Origin: a virus
Virus record (IMG/VR): IMGVR_UViG_3300025141_013347
Span: 1 to 61,706 of that record
Length of the DNA stretch: 61,706 bases
Strand: one strand, 5' to 3'
Positions 39,896 to 48,168 of this stretch are shown here, one piece after another. Position numbers and translations under genes: made by a program. The stretch's first letter is position 1. Each line of letters opens with the position of its first letter. The notes under the pieces are model-generated. The model made no database searches. It saw nothing but the letters and a program-made list of their open reading frames with translations, and had not been told where the DNA came from.

Positions 39896-40080
39896 TCGTT
39901 AGTGAATGTTTACCCGATCTGGTGAGGCTTAGCCTGACTAGCTCTATTAATAGTGAGACAGATCGTAATAAACAACTAATGTGGCGAAGCGTCTTGGATG
40001 GATATGATGCCGGACTTATTACCGGTAAGATTGATATCTTAAATACACGTGTTAACTATCAACCTGCGGAGATTAACTGA
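39871..40080 (+). CDS. unknown protein of a tandem pair, 69 aa
   Basis: Starts MVQTEASVIVSECLPDLVR; the next gene starts MVQTEAMAAISKCVVS with nearly the same DNA (ATGGTACAGAC-GAAGC), a tandem duplication. Helical. Confidence 0.55.
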   Translation: MVQTEASVIVSECLPDLVRLSLTSSINSETDRNKQLMWRSVLDGYDAGLITGKIDILNTRVNYQPAEIN

Positions 40081-40251
40081 ATGGTACAGACAGAAGCCAT
40101 GGCTGCAATAAGCAAGTGCGTGGTTAGCCTAGAGAAGGTGTCCAATATATTGTTTGAAGCCGGCGCCGAAGAAGCCAGTCGACTGGCACAAAGAGCAGCT
40201 GATGCTGCATATGAAGAGTGGATGCGTATGCAGACACCACCGGCACCTTAA
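40081..40251 (+). CDS. unknown protein of a tandem pair, 56 aa
   Basis: MVQTEAMAAISKCVVSLEKV then helical and Ala-rich (RLAQRAADAAYEEWM). It directly abuts its paralogue. Confidence 0.55.
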   Translation: MVQTEAMAAISKCVVSLEKVSNILFEAGAEEASRLAQRAADAAYEEWMRMQTPPAP

Positions 40252-40286
40252 AAAGAGCGACGGCTTTAAATAATAATTGCTCTGTT

Positions 40287-40316
40287 TGTGTAAGGGGTAG
40301 AAGGGTGTGGTATAAT
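40287..40316 (+). promoter_or_regulatory. phage promoter, GTGTAA-17-TATAAT class
   Basis: TTTGTGTAA (box 40287-40293), 17 bases, GGTATAAT (40311-40316). Confidence 0.75.
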
Positions 40317-40342
40317 AGTACTATAAGGAATAAGGAATCAGT

Positions 40343-40690
40343 ATGACCCGTTTCACTAAAGAGAACCTTCACAAAGATGGCGACTACATCTTCTATGCTG
40401 AACCAGCAGATCGCTGGAACTACAAGAAGCAACAGTTCATTGCCCGATTTAAGCGGATGCCTGGAGCAGGTTCTTTTATGACCCATCTCCGGAAGCACTG
40501 GACCCTGGAAGACTATCTTGCCAAACGGGAGACAATGACCCCGCTTGACATTGTGAAGGAGACCGGGTACCTCCAGCCGCATATCAAGAAGTGGCTCAAG
40601 CAGGGGGGCTATCCTGTCACCCCTGCCGGCTGGGCCCAGAAGCTAGAGGACGATATTGCCAAGCGCTACGGTCGGCCAACGACGCTGTAG
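40343..40690 (+). CDS. unknown basic protein, 115 aa
   Basis: Aromatic and basic: DYIFYAEPADRWNYKKQQF, then TPLDIVKETGYLQPHIKKWLKQ, a helix-turn-helix-like segment. Could be a DNA-binding regulator. Confidence 0.55.
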   Translation: MTRFTKENLHKDGDYIFYAEPADRWNYKKQQFIARFKRMPGAGSFMTHLRKHWTLEDYLAKRETMTPLDIVKETGYLQPHIKKWLKQGGYPVTPAGWAQKLEDDIAKRYGRPTTL

Positions 40691-40693
40691 GGA

Positions 40694-40797
40694 GGAATGA
40701 GGGGCCCTAATTAGGGGCCCAAAAACAGAGAAAAATGGGGCCCCTGAATGGGCCCCTAAAACAGGCCCCTGTCGGGCCCCTCTCGGGGGCCCCTCTG
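40694..40797. repeat. GGGGCCCC-rich repeat array
   Basis: Six or more copies of GGGCCC with flanking G/C are separated by short AT-rich spacers over 100 bases. Each can pair with any other, allowing multiple alternative hairpins. No gene is present. Possible roles: complex terminator, protein-binding array or recombination hotspot. Confidence 0.7.
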
Positions 40798-40895
40798 CAT
40801 ACTCTGTGGAGCCTCCCGGGGGGGCGGGGTGCTAAGTCCGCGCTCTTTTTTCTCGAGAATATTTTCAAACCAAACTGCTTTTTTGAGGCATTATA

Positions 40896-41192
40896 ATGAA
40901 TGAATATGACATATGCGAATTTGAAGTACTAGAAGAAGCTATCAAATTGGCCGGAATGGAACATTATGACTATAGTTCTTATAAGAGACTAGTCTTACAG
41001 TACTGTGCTATGTCTCGAGGTGAAGATGGTGGTACCCTTAATAAACTACCGGAGGATTGGGTTAAAAGTCAGGTGGATAAATTTAAGGAAATCAAGAAGC
41101 CAACAATTCGTTCTTACAGATACCCCAAACATCCGGACAGCTTTTTTAGAGATGTCCTTAAAAAGGCTAGCGAAATTAAACTATCTATGTAA
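40896..41192 (+). CDS. unknown protein, 98 aa
   Basis: Acidic helical start (EYDICEFEVLEEAIKLAG), basic end (RSYRYPKHPDSFFRDVLKK). No ribosome site of strength before ATG. Confidence 0.5.
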   Translation: MNEYDICEFEVLEEAIKLAGMEHYDYSSYKRLVLQYCAMSRGEDGGTLNKLPEDWVKSQVDKFKEIKKPTIRSYRYPKHPDSFFRDVLKKASEIKLSM

Positions 41193-41205
41193 TAAAGGAG
41201 ATACT

Positions 41206-41406
41206 ATGATTGATATGAACCACGGAGTGGATAAGAAGGACCTTGAGGTCGACGTGAATACTGCACTGCATGTAATTGCACTGGCAGGAAAGGGGGATGA
41301 ACTCATGGAAGCGATGAAGCCTGGGGAACAGGAAGCGCTGAACTCAGTCTTTATTCATTCAGTTGATAAGCTAATGAAAGACAAGAAGGCAGGCGTTGAC
41401 CTATGA
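41206..41406 (+). CDS. unknown helical protein, 66 aa
   Basis: AAAGGAGATACT precedes ATG 41206. DMNHGVDKKDLEVDVNTALH and GEQEALNSVFIHSVDKLMKD; entirely helical and acidic. Confidence 0.6.
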   Translation: MIDMNHGVDKKDLEVDVNTALHVIALAGKGDELMEAMKPGEQEALNSVFIHSVDKLMKDKKAGVDL

Positions 41407-41671
41407 GGCGTACTGAGGTGTGTATGTGTTGCTTTACTTGCGCCCCTTAGCGTTACCTTAGTAAATTCTAGAATATTCCGTCTCGGAGCTATATCGATGT
41501 TTGCTCATATAGTTGTGTTTGTGCATCATTAACTTAAACAGTTTATGGATTCAGGGTTAAAATATAGAAGTGAAAAATGCTCAAAAATCTCTCGAGAATA
41601 TTTTGATATCAATACGGTATTGGACACGAGTGACTAGAGGCAATTATATGCAATACAAGGAAAATTAATTA
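41407..41671 (+). other. gene-free region
   Basis: No open frame with a start signal. It holds the second copy of the 15-mer TCTCGAGAATATTTT (41590-41604; first copy 40851-40865), which lies in the upstream gap of both 40896 and 41672 and may be a shared regulatory site. Confidence 0.5.
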
Positions 41672-42694
41672 ATGTCATACTCCGGACACATTCACATGAT
41701 GGTCGACTACTGCAAGTCAATCCGCTATATATCAGCATTAGCTGATGATAGTGGTAAGCTTCAATCCCCGGAACGCCGTATCCGGATCCTAGAGATAGGC
41801 GTTGATCGAGGCCAAACAATGGTACCCCTGATCCACAACCTGGCAGTCAATAATATTCCTTTTAATTACGTGGGTGTTGATATACGGCAAGACCATGGCC
41901 TGCTACAACAATTAGGAATGATGGAAGGCATTGATATCACTGCTGCAGGTGAACTAGGGAGTGCATCAGATAGAGCGCCGTACTATAAACAAATTTGTGA
42001 AGTAGCATATGAGGTACCATCCCGTGTACCAAGATCCTATAAGGGTACCATCACATACGTTATAGGCAACAGTCTAGACGTATTAGACTCAGCGTTTATG
42101 AAGCACCCAAACCGTCCCAAGTTCGATCTGATTCTTATCGACGGTGATCATAATTATGAAACCGTGATTCACGAACTTAAATGTCTTAAACATCTATCAC
42201 ATGACATGTCATTGGTATTGTGTGATGATGCCTTTGGGCGTCACCAAAACCGTGATTCATTCTACGCAGACGCGGTAGCACACGCCGGGGTTGAGGGACA
42301 TAAAACACTTGAACGTGACCGGCCGAAAGATAAACAAGGCGTCTTGAATGCTATTAAAGATTTTGTGGCCTCAAAAGAAGGCGGAATGTGGTTAGGCTCA
42401 CCATTTGCAGTGCAGTCTGAAGCTGGGCCTGGTAAGTTTGAACTTTTAAGTGAAGCGATGTTTCTCTATAAACCACAATACCTTGCGGTGGAGGAGATAA
42501 TCAAGGCTGAAGTTAACTCGGCCGGTGGAGGCTGGACAATGCATCGATGGAATCAGGCTTATGTTTTTAATAGGGTAGGTGCACACTTAAGATCTCCAGT
42601 ATCGGCAGATGAACCAAAAACAAAAGGTATCCGGACAGTCTCACTACAAGGTACAGGGTTCACTACGGAAGATCAAGATAGTAACAAGAAGTGA
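41672..42694 (+). CDS. class I SAM-dependent methyltransferase
   Basis: 340 residues. RIRILEIGVDRGQTMVPL is motif I and FNYVGVDIR motif II. FDLILIDGDHNYETV is characteristic of Methyltransf_24 enzymes, which often act on sugars or small molecules. The C-terminal 80 residues are an extra acidic extension. Overlap with the next coding region is avoided by 7 bases. Confidence 0.82.
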   Translation: MSYSGHIHMMVDYCKSIRYISALADDSGKLQSPERRIRILEIGVDRGQTMVPLIHNLAVNNIPFNYVGVDIRQDHGLLQQLGMMEGIDITAAGELGSASDRAPYYKQICEVAYEVPSRVPRSYKGTITYVIGNSLDVLDSAFMKHPNRPKFDLILIDGDHNYETVIHELKCLKHLSHDMSLVLCDDAFGRHQNRDSFYADAVAHAGVEGHKTLERDRPKDKQGVLNAIKDFVASKEGGMWLGSPFAVQSEAGPGKFELLSEAMFLYKPQYLAVEEIIKAEVNSAGGGWTMHRWNQAYVFNRVGAHLRSPVSADEPKTKGIRTVSLQGTGFTTEDQDSNKK

Positions 42695-42701
42695 AAAGGT
42701 T

Positions 42702-42968
42702 ATGAAGTATTTTAAGGCCGGTGCCATTCTTTTTTGTATATTTTTAGTAGGCATTGTAGCAGAAGCGGGGCTGTTTTACGCGGGATACCATTGGGGATCC
42801 GCGAAGTACCATGTACAGAATGAAGATTTAAGATATGCAGTCGATGATTGCCTTGTTGATCTGAGAGCTGGTTGCCCAGCTTTATACGATTATGCTGTAA
42901 CCCTAGAGGCAGAAAATGCAAGATTAAACAAAAAACTCAATAGATACAAGAAAAAGTATCAAAAGTAG
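42702..42968 (+). CDS. membrane protein with coiled-coil tail, 88 aa
   Basis: AAAAGGTT precedes ATG 42702. A transmembrane helix (AGAILFCIFLVGIVAEAGLF) is followed by two cysteines (CLVDLRAGC) and a basic coiled coil (EAENARLNKKLNRYKKK). Confidence 0.55.
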   Translation: MKYFKAGAILFCIFLVGIVAEAGLFYAGYHWGSAKYHVQNEDLRYAVDDCLVDLRAGCPALYDYAVTLEAENARLNKKLNRYKKKYQK

Positions 42969-42980
42969 AGATGTTATAAC

Positions 42981-43175
42981 ATGGATATCCAACAAGACAT
43001 AATTTTTGGACTTATCTTTATATGTGGTGTCGTCCTTTCTGCCCGTGTGGTTAATGCAGTTAAAATGCACCAAACACTCAAAGAGGAATTTATAAAGGAA
43101 AGAGCTCGACTTCTTCGTGTGGAGGAATTATATGGTAGAAAGCATTCATCGCACGATAAGCAGGATAATTACTAG
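42981..43175 (+). CDS. single-pass membrane protein, 64 aa
   Basis: Helix at residues 6-25 (DIIFGLIFICGVVLSARVV), then a charged, helical cytoplasmic tail. Close spacing with neighbouring membrane gene. Confidence 0.55.
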   Translation: MDIQQDIIFGLIFICGVVLSARVVNAVKMHQTLKEEFIKERARLLRVEELYGRKHSSHDKQDNY

Positions 43176-43198
43176 TTAGTTATTCGTGGAGGTCACTC

Positions 43199-43498
43199 GT
43201 GGCAAGGAATTTAAGATTTAAACAGGGTGAACTAGTTGAGGTGAGAAGCACCTTTAAAGTTTTATCATCATTTGGGGGTGTGAGATACGGGCCAGATATT
43301 AGAGGGAAAATAACTGCAAACTCTACGCTTTTGCCACCAGGTGCTACATTTTTGACCCTTAGTGATTCTACCGAAGCAGGGCATCAACAGAACCGGCGAC
43401 TGTGGGTTGAAATATTAACAAATGAGGGTCCTCGTGTGGTTTGGTCTAATGTGTTTAAAATGAGACAGATTAAAGAAGAGAATGATCATGCTGTCTGA
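43199..43498 (+). CDS. SH3/KOW-like protein, 99 aa
   Basis: GTG start after GGAGGTCACTC. RFKQGELVEVRSTFKVLS is the family start, RRLWVEILTNEGPRVVWSN the second half. Overlaps the next gene by 17 bases. Confidence 0.6.
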   Translation: MARNLRFKQGELVEVRSTFKVLSSFGGVRYGPDIRGKITANSTLLPPGATFLTLSDSTEAGHQQNRRLWVEILTNEGPRVVWSNVFKMRQIKEENDHAV

Positions 43499-43706
43499 GT
43501 TTAAACTGGGGGATCTTGTATTATTTCAACCTACAACGTATGTAGACTATGATACCGGTATCCGCAAGGTAGGTCTAATAGTTGATCTTACATGGGTAAC
43601 GGACTATGGTAATGTCCTGTACCACATCCTGCATGGGAAAGATATTGTGCAAAGATTTTCCACCGGCATACACGAGCGTATAGATTCCCTAGGGAGTGAA
43701 ATCTAG
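43482..43706 (+). CDS. SH3/KOW-like protein, 74 aa
   Basis: FKLGDLVLFQPTTYVDYD matches MKVGDLV-type barrels. KVGLIVDLTWVTDYGNVLYH, then a strand near the end. ATG 43482 or 43488. Confidence 0.6.
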   Translation: MIMLSEFKLGDLVLFQPTTYVDYDTGIRKVGLIVDLTWVTDYGNVLYHILHGKDIVQRFSTGIHERIDSLGSEI

Positions 43707-43985
43707 ATGCCGGCGCGTTATAAAGAGGGTGACCTGGTCATTATGAATCATGACTCTACTGCATGGAGCTGGATGGGCCCGAATGTTAACCCTGCATCTG
43801 ACGTGTCGGATGGTGGTATAGGGACGGTTATAAAGTCTAGAAGGAAGGAACGAGCAATACACGTCAATGAAAATACGACGGAACTTAAAATAATTGAAGT
43901 TGTTGAAGTGTTGTGGTCAAATGGAATATACCAACATCTACTCGCAGAACAATTATCAATAAAGAAGAATAACAATAATGAATAA
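43707..43985 (+). CDS. SH3/KOW-like protein, 92 aa
   Basis: YKEGDLVIMNHDSTAWSWMG, GGIGTVIKSRRKERAI, EVVEVLWSNGIYQHL: a third barrel gene in a row. No gap to the previous stop; overlaps the next gene by 8 bases. Confidence 0.6.
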   Translation: MPARYKEGDLVIMNHDSTAWSWMGPNVNPASDVSDGGIGTVIKSRRKERAIHVNENTTELKIIEVVEVLWSNGIYQHLLAEQLSIKKNNNNE

Positions 43986-44208
43986 AATCGAAGCGATTAA
44001 CATTGTAGAAGGTTCCATGGAACCCCGGGGAAATACAGCAGAAGAACAAGACGCGTATTATTTAGAGTGCTGGCAATATCTTATTGATACCGGTATATGC
44101 TGGAAACTACAAGGATGGTATGAAAGAGCCGCAAAGCAATTAATAGAATCTGAATTGTGCACCTGGCCCATCACACCCCCATCAAAATGCAAAAAAAATG
44201 CAAAATAA
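43978..44208 (+). CDS. conserved phage-type small protein, 76 aa
   Basis: Contains ECWQYLIDTGICWKLQGWY and RAAKQLIESELC, a pattern common in small phage proteins (W-YLIDTG-LQGW). Function unknown. Overlaps the previous gene by 8 bases. Confidence 0.6.
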   Translation: MNKIEAINIVEGSMEPRGNTAEEQDAYYLECWQYLIDTGICWKLQGWYERAAKQLIESELCTWPITPPSKCKKNAK

Positions 44209-44211
44209 GCT

Positions 44212-44415
44212 ATGGCACTGGATTTAGACTGGCCGGTGACCGGTGCGCTCTGTATGTGTACCATCGGAGAATGTGACCCACTAGTGGGGCTAGCCCTTAA
44301 GGAAATACCTTCATTTCCATCCGCTAGCGGAACGCCTATCCGGATGTGGGAGGTCATGACATGTCGGGGCATCATGTCTCTGCCGCGTATTAATATCAAG
44401 CCGGTCCAAACTTAG
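44212..44415 (+). CDS. possible small protein, 67 aa
   Basis: No clear ribosome site. Cys-rich start (ALCMCTIGEC) and GTPIRMWEVMTCRGIMSL. Weakly supported; an opposing open frame covers the same DNA. Confidence 0.35.
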   Translation: MALDLDWPVTGALCMCTIGECDPLVGLALKEIPSFPSASGTPIRMWEVMTCRGIMSLPRINIKPVQT

Positions 44416-44744
44416 CTAAGCTCTAGTGTGCATTCTGAGTAACGATTGGCTCGTGTCTAATTAGTTATAGGTTAATACATCAATGTTAGTCCTATGAAGG
44501 TCCTAGGGTATGCTATGTGTATCCTGGATCCAAAGATGGTACCAGATAATCGCGACGGGATCCACAATATATCATCAGTACTTCTTCCTATAGGAGGGGA
44601 ACGTAGTCTACTATCGTATAGGGGCGTACGTACAGACCCATCATTCGATACCGGTCTCTACGTGTCTAGACAGATATCCCTATAGGGAATACATGATAGC
44701 CCTACTCTCAGCATGCCAGTCTCGCATAATAACAGGCGGCCGAC
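44416..44744 (+). other. mostly gene-free stretch
   Basis: Holds one open frame, 44494-44685 (63 codons, MKVLGYAMCILDPKMVPD), without a good ribosome site, which I consider unproven. Nothing else found. Confidence 0.35.
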
Positions 44745-45026
44745 ATGGGCCATATAACACATGATGCGTGGATGCATGTTATGAGAAAAAAACTAGTCAA
44801 GGCGAAACGATGGCGATGGCGGGTACGGGGCAGCATTACCCCTGATCCTGGCATGAGCCTTTATGTACAATGGGGAATCATTGAATATCGTCAATGTCAC
44901 ACTGCAGTCAAGGTGAAGCGAGAAGCGCTTCATCTGACTGGAATGGGAGACTTTAATATGTGTGTAGATTGTTGGCCCATCAAGGATATGCGTGCCATCG
45001 CTGATATTTCTGGCTCGAGCATCTAA
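44745..45026 (+). CDS. unknown basic protein, 93 aa
   Basis: Basic N-terminus (RKKLVKAKRWRWRVRGS), then QWGIIEYRQCHTAVKVKRE. ATG 44781 is a possible later start. Function unknown. Confidence 0.45.
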   Translation: MGHITHDAWMHVMRKKLVKAKRWRWRVRGSITPDPGMSLYVQWGIIEYRQCHTAVKVKREALHLTGMGDFNMCVDCWPIKDMRAIADISGSSI

Positions 45027-45213
45027 GCGCAACTGAATCTGCTCAAATTCTCCGGCCGCCGCCGAGTAAGTGTTTATAAAATCAAAGCGGCCGCCGGGAG
45101 AAGCATGCCCCCCCTGGCTCGAGCTCTTTAATCTTCTAGCATGTTCGATATACGCATAAAAAGATGTGGTTAATAATTGTTGATATCACAAATTTGTGGT
45201 TTGGGTTTAAACA
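45027..45213. other. gene-free stretch
   Basis: No credible gene. It has two GGCCGCCG-like inverted segments (CCGGCCGCCGCCGAG and GCGGCCGCCGGGAG) that can pair into a hairpin near 45050-45102. Confidence 0.4.
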
Positions 45214-45321
45214 ATGAAATATATCAAAAAAATAATCAATTCACCAACGTTAACGTTTAAGTTAATCGTGCTCAATGCTATAATACTCATGGGATTATAT
45301 GTAATATCTCGTCTAATTTAG
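45214..45321 (+). CDS. 35-residue membrane protein
   Basis: MKYIKKIINSP then one hydrophobic helix (FKLIVLNAIILMGLYVISRL). No strong ribosome site. Function unknown. Confidence 0.45.
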   Translation: MKYIKKIINSPTLTFKLIVLNAIILMGLYVISRLI

Positions 45322-45376
45322 AAGACATATACGCTTTTACCTAATATGTAATTGTATAATTTAACTTTTGTGCATT

Positions 45377-45562
45377 ATGGATAAATTACTATGGCATATC
45401 GAAAAAAACATGTTTGCCACACTTATATCATATGACTGGATTAATCACCATACCGGTGACAAGAACCTTTATTATAATGTGATGCTTTCAGACGGCACAT
45501 TTATTAGAGAACCTGACTTTAAATTTCATACACACAAGGAGATAATGACAAATGGTAGCTAG
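45377..45562 (+). CDS. SH3/KOW-like protein, 61 aa
   Basis: ATG 45377 is taken as start; the frame continues upstream only from TTG. FATLISYDWINHHTGDKNLY and YNVMLSDGTFIREPDFKF form a beta barrel pattern. A TATAAT lies 17 bases upstream. Overlaps the next gene by 11 bases. Confidence 0.5.
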   Translation: MDKLLWHIEKNMFATLISYDWINHHTGDKNLYYNVMLSDGTFIREPDFKFHTHKEIMTNGS

Positions 45563-45785
45563 CTATAATGATGAACATTCAATGACTAACGAAGAATTCA
45601 CCGTCATCAAGACAGTTATTAACAATTTATTGCCCCACGTTGAAAGTATAATGGCGTGTGACTTGACTAACATTAAAGAACATGATCCCTCCCTCTATAT
45701 GGCCTTGGTTGATCTACAAGAATCTTTAGACTCCTCTGAAGTAATTGATGCTATTGAAATGTGGGAAGAGGAAATTAATAATTAA
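45552..45785 (+). CDS. unknown acidic helical protein, 77 aa
   Basis: AAGGAGATAATGACAA precedes ATG. Entirely helical (EFTVIKTVINNLLPHVESIM; ESLDSSEVIDAIEMWEEE). Possibly a small regulator or inhibitor. Confidence 0.55.
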   Translation: MVASYNDEHSMTNEEFTVIKTVINNLLPHVESIMACDLTNIKEHDPSLYMALVDLQESLDSSEVIDAIEMWEEEINN

Positions 45786-45798
45786 TTACTTTCATTTT

Positions 45799-45828
45799 CG
45801 TGCAAAAGATCAACTAGTGTTGTATAAT
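45799..45828 (+). promoter_or_regulatory. phage promoter, GTGCAA-17-TATAAT class
   Basis: TTCGTGCAA (45799-45805), 17 bases, TGTATAAT (45823-45828), 24 bases before the VWA gene. Confidence 0.8.
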
Positions 45829-45851
45829 ATAAATGTACTGAGGAGGTACTA

Positions 45852-47174
45852 ATGAGTAAAGACAATACAAACGTTGATCTCCAACCGGTTTCTCAATTGG
45901 AGGGCCCTGCGGACGATATTAAGCTTGACCCTTATCTCCTTGACCTTCTTTGGAATGAACCTTTCTTTAGTTCTGTCCTTCGGAGGGTTACAAAAGTACG
46001 TACAGATTCAATCCCTACCGCCGGCGTTTCGGCCGCGGATGGGAATTTGCGCCTCTGGTGGAACCCTAAGTTCGTAGGCACGCTTGAGCCGGCGAAGGTT
46101 CGTGGGTTGCTTAAGCATGAATGCTGGCACATCATCCTTGATCATACAACCACCCGACGGCACGAGCCTCACCTTCTATGGAACTACGCCACTGACTGGG
46201 CAATTAATTCCATGATACCCGAAAGTGAGTTACCAGAAGGGGGCCTTCGCCCGGCACGACCATTTGATGGATTGACCGAGGAACAATTGTCACAGATGAC
46301 ATCGGAACAGGTTGATCGTCATGCAAAGCTTTCCGCTTTCCAAGCCAGTCTTCCCCTCGATAAATCTTCAGAATGGTATTTCGCAGAGCTGCTCGATAAT
46401 GAAGAAATTAAAAAAGCTCTAGAAAAAAATGAAAAAGAACAAAGCGAAAGTGGGAATCCTACCCCTGGCATGCCTGGAGGCATGGATGATCACGAAGGGT
46501 GGGATGATCTCACCGATGAAGAGAGAGAATTAGTAAAAGGAAAAGTCAAGCAGGCGCTGGAAGAGGCAGTTAAAGAGGCGGACTCTAAGGCTAGGGGGTG
46601 GGGTACGATGAGCTCCGAAGGTCGCAAGATTATTCGAGAGTTGATTAGTAATGAAATCCCATGGCAGTCAGTTCTTAAAAAGTTTTGTGGAATGACCCGC
46701 CGGGCAAACCGTGCTAGCAATATTAAGAGACTTCACCGTAAGTATCCCGGCGTACACCCAGGTGCACAAAAGGGTTATACATCATCAATTGCGGTATACA
46801 TTGATCAATCTGGCTCAGTTTGTAATCAGGCTCTAGAGCAATTATTTGGTGAACTACGTAGTCTGGCAAAAAGAACTGAGTTCGTCGTGTATCACTTCGA
46901 CACTAGTGTTGATGAGAATAGTGAGACTACATGGAGAAAGGGTAAAACACCTCAAGCACACCGGACCAGGTTTGGCGGAACATGCTTTAAAGCGCCCACC
47001 GAGCATGCAAATAAAAATAGTCACCGCTTTGATGGCTATCTTATTCTTACTGACGGAGAGGCACCTGACCCAGGTCCTACAAAACTTAAGCGTGGATGGG
47101 TCATTGTTCCGGATAGGAAGCTTCTATTTAATGCTTCCAAGCGTGACTTTGTCATCACGATGAAGAGTAACTAA
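45852..47174 (+). CDS. VWA-domain protein with HExxH metallopeptidase-like domain
   Basis: 440 residues. KHECWHIILDH places HExxH at 89-93 in the N-terminal zincin-like domain. The linker (about 190-260) is charged and Gly/Pro-rich. From about residue 310, YIDQSGSVCNQ is a DxSxS MIDAS site and LILTDGEAPDP the second metal loop of a VWA domain. Bacterial homologues sit beside MoxR ATPases; here the ATPase is at 36928, under the same promoter type. The pair may act as a remodelling or maturation complex. Confidence 0.88.
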   Translation: MSKDNTNVDLQPVSQLEGPADDIKLDPYLLDLLWNEPFFSSVLRRVTKVRTDSIPTAGVSAADGNLRLWWNPKFVGTLEPAKVRGLLKHECWHIILDHTTTRRHEPHLLWNYATDWAINSMIPESELPEGGLRPARPFDGLTEEQLSQMTSEQVDRHAKLSAFQASLPLDKSSEWYFAELLDNEEIKKALEKNEKEQSESGNPTPGMPGGMDDHEGWDDLTDEERELVKGKVKQALEEAVKEADSKARGWGTMSSEGRKIIRELISNEIPWQSVLKKFCGMTRRANRASNIKRLHRKYPGVHPGAQKGYTSSIAVYIDQSGSVCNQALEQLFGELRSLAKRTEFVVYHFDTSVDENSETTWRKGKTPQAHRTRFGGTCFKAPTEHANKNSHRFDGYLILTDGEAPDPGPTKLKRGWVIVPDRKLLFNASKRDFVITMKSN

Positions 47175-47821
47175 TAACCCCTTCTAGGTGTAGATAGTTC
47201 ACGTAGGAGTTCATTAATCTCCCAATTATTCCTATCTCTATGGTGGGGATCACTATAATTGGGATATCGACCATAATGACGTGACGGTGGCCGGACTATA
47301 TATGGATCACTCCAGTTATAGTAGCGATGTGTTCTTCGATACACGTCAACAAAGCGCCTAGTCATGTTTTTTATTCTTCTGGCTATTCGCCTAGACTTCC
47401 TACCACAGTATGTATTACCTGTGATAAGATAGCATATCGCTGTACTGTAACGCACGCGTACGTGCGCATGATCATTTAATATATCATGAAGACGTTGAGG
47501 CAAAAGCATATAAGGACTGCATGAGTCTCTTACATAGTAGTCTCTGGACCTAGGCTGGCAACTATATTCTCTAAAAAGCTTGCGAGATACCCTCTTCCGC
47601 TCTGCGTGTTTTGGTGAAAAGCCAATAAGTTTGTGAGTCATAGCCAGGGTTGTAAAGACATCCAGGCCTAAAGATTGTGCCTTACCAGCAGTGGCAATAC
47701 ACGCACGGTGTGCGGTGTTAAAATCCGTGTAGTATTTAAGGTGGGCAGATCTTCCATGTGGATCCACACCGGAAGAGGGTGGTGCCAACAATGCGGCACA
47801 TAAGGATAATACTTTTATCAT
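47171..47821 (-). CDS. secreted basic protein, 216 aa
   Basis: Signal peptide (MIKVLSLCAALLAPPSSG). Then a helical domain with ACIATAGKAQSLGLDVFTTL and several cysteines, and a C-terminal Arg/Tyr-rich tail (RRTHRYYNWSDPYIVRPPSR). The first domain is reminiscent of lysozyme-like folds, but no catalytic residue is certain. It overlaps the end of the VWA gene by 4 bases. Confidence 0.55.
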   Translation of the reverse strand: MIKVLSLCAALLAPPSSGVDPHGRSAHLKYYTDFNTAHRACIATAGKAQSLGLDVFTTLAMTHKLIGFSPKHAERKRVSRKLFREYSCQPRSRDYYVRDSCSPYMLLPQRLHDILNDHAHVRVRYSTAICYLITGNTYCGRKSRRIARRIKNMTRRFVDVYRRTHRYYNWSDPYIVRPPSRHYGRYPNYSDPHHRDRNNWEINELLRELSTPRRGY

Positions 47822-47840
47822 GCTTGTATCTCGATGATTA

Positions 47841-48035
47841 TTAAGAAATGAGTGGCAGCCATTTTTTTTGTTGCCATCTTAGTGTAAGTTCGATAACATC
47901 CTCAGGCTTTTCTAAGACTCTTAATTTATGGCCATTTGTCATTGTGACCATTGTGTCACCCAATCTCTCCACAAATGCAATTAGATCGGCATTGATTACA
48001 ATTTTTTCATCTTTTATTGATGTGAGCTCAATCAT
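47841..48035 (-). CDS. FlbD-family small protein
   Basis: 64 residues from MIELTSIKDEKIVINADLIA, the pattern of flagellar FlbD proteins (MIxLTxLNG..F.LNPDLIE.IE..PDT.I.LT.G.K..V.E). In bacteria flbD sits in flagellar operons and affects motility. A phage copy could modulate host motility or be a phage protein with the same fold. The frame upstream of this Met is probably not translated. Confidence 0.7.
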   Translation of the reverse strand: MIELTSIKDEKIVINADLIAFVERLGDTMVTMTNGHKLRVLEKPEDVIELTLRWQQKKWLPLIS

Positions 48036-48168
48036 AAAAACCTTAAAATGATCTAATAAAAATACAATATAATTTGTTGTATGTATAATTGATATGGGAA
48101 CTTCATGGGAAGAACACATATAATATATTATAGGCGCTACAACATTGGAGGCCGCACCGAGAGGGAAC

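Noticed and set aside
44494-44685. 63-codon frame MKVLGYAMCIL
   Set aside because: No ribosome site, odd composition, and no link to neighbours; left as unproven.
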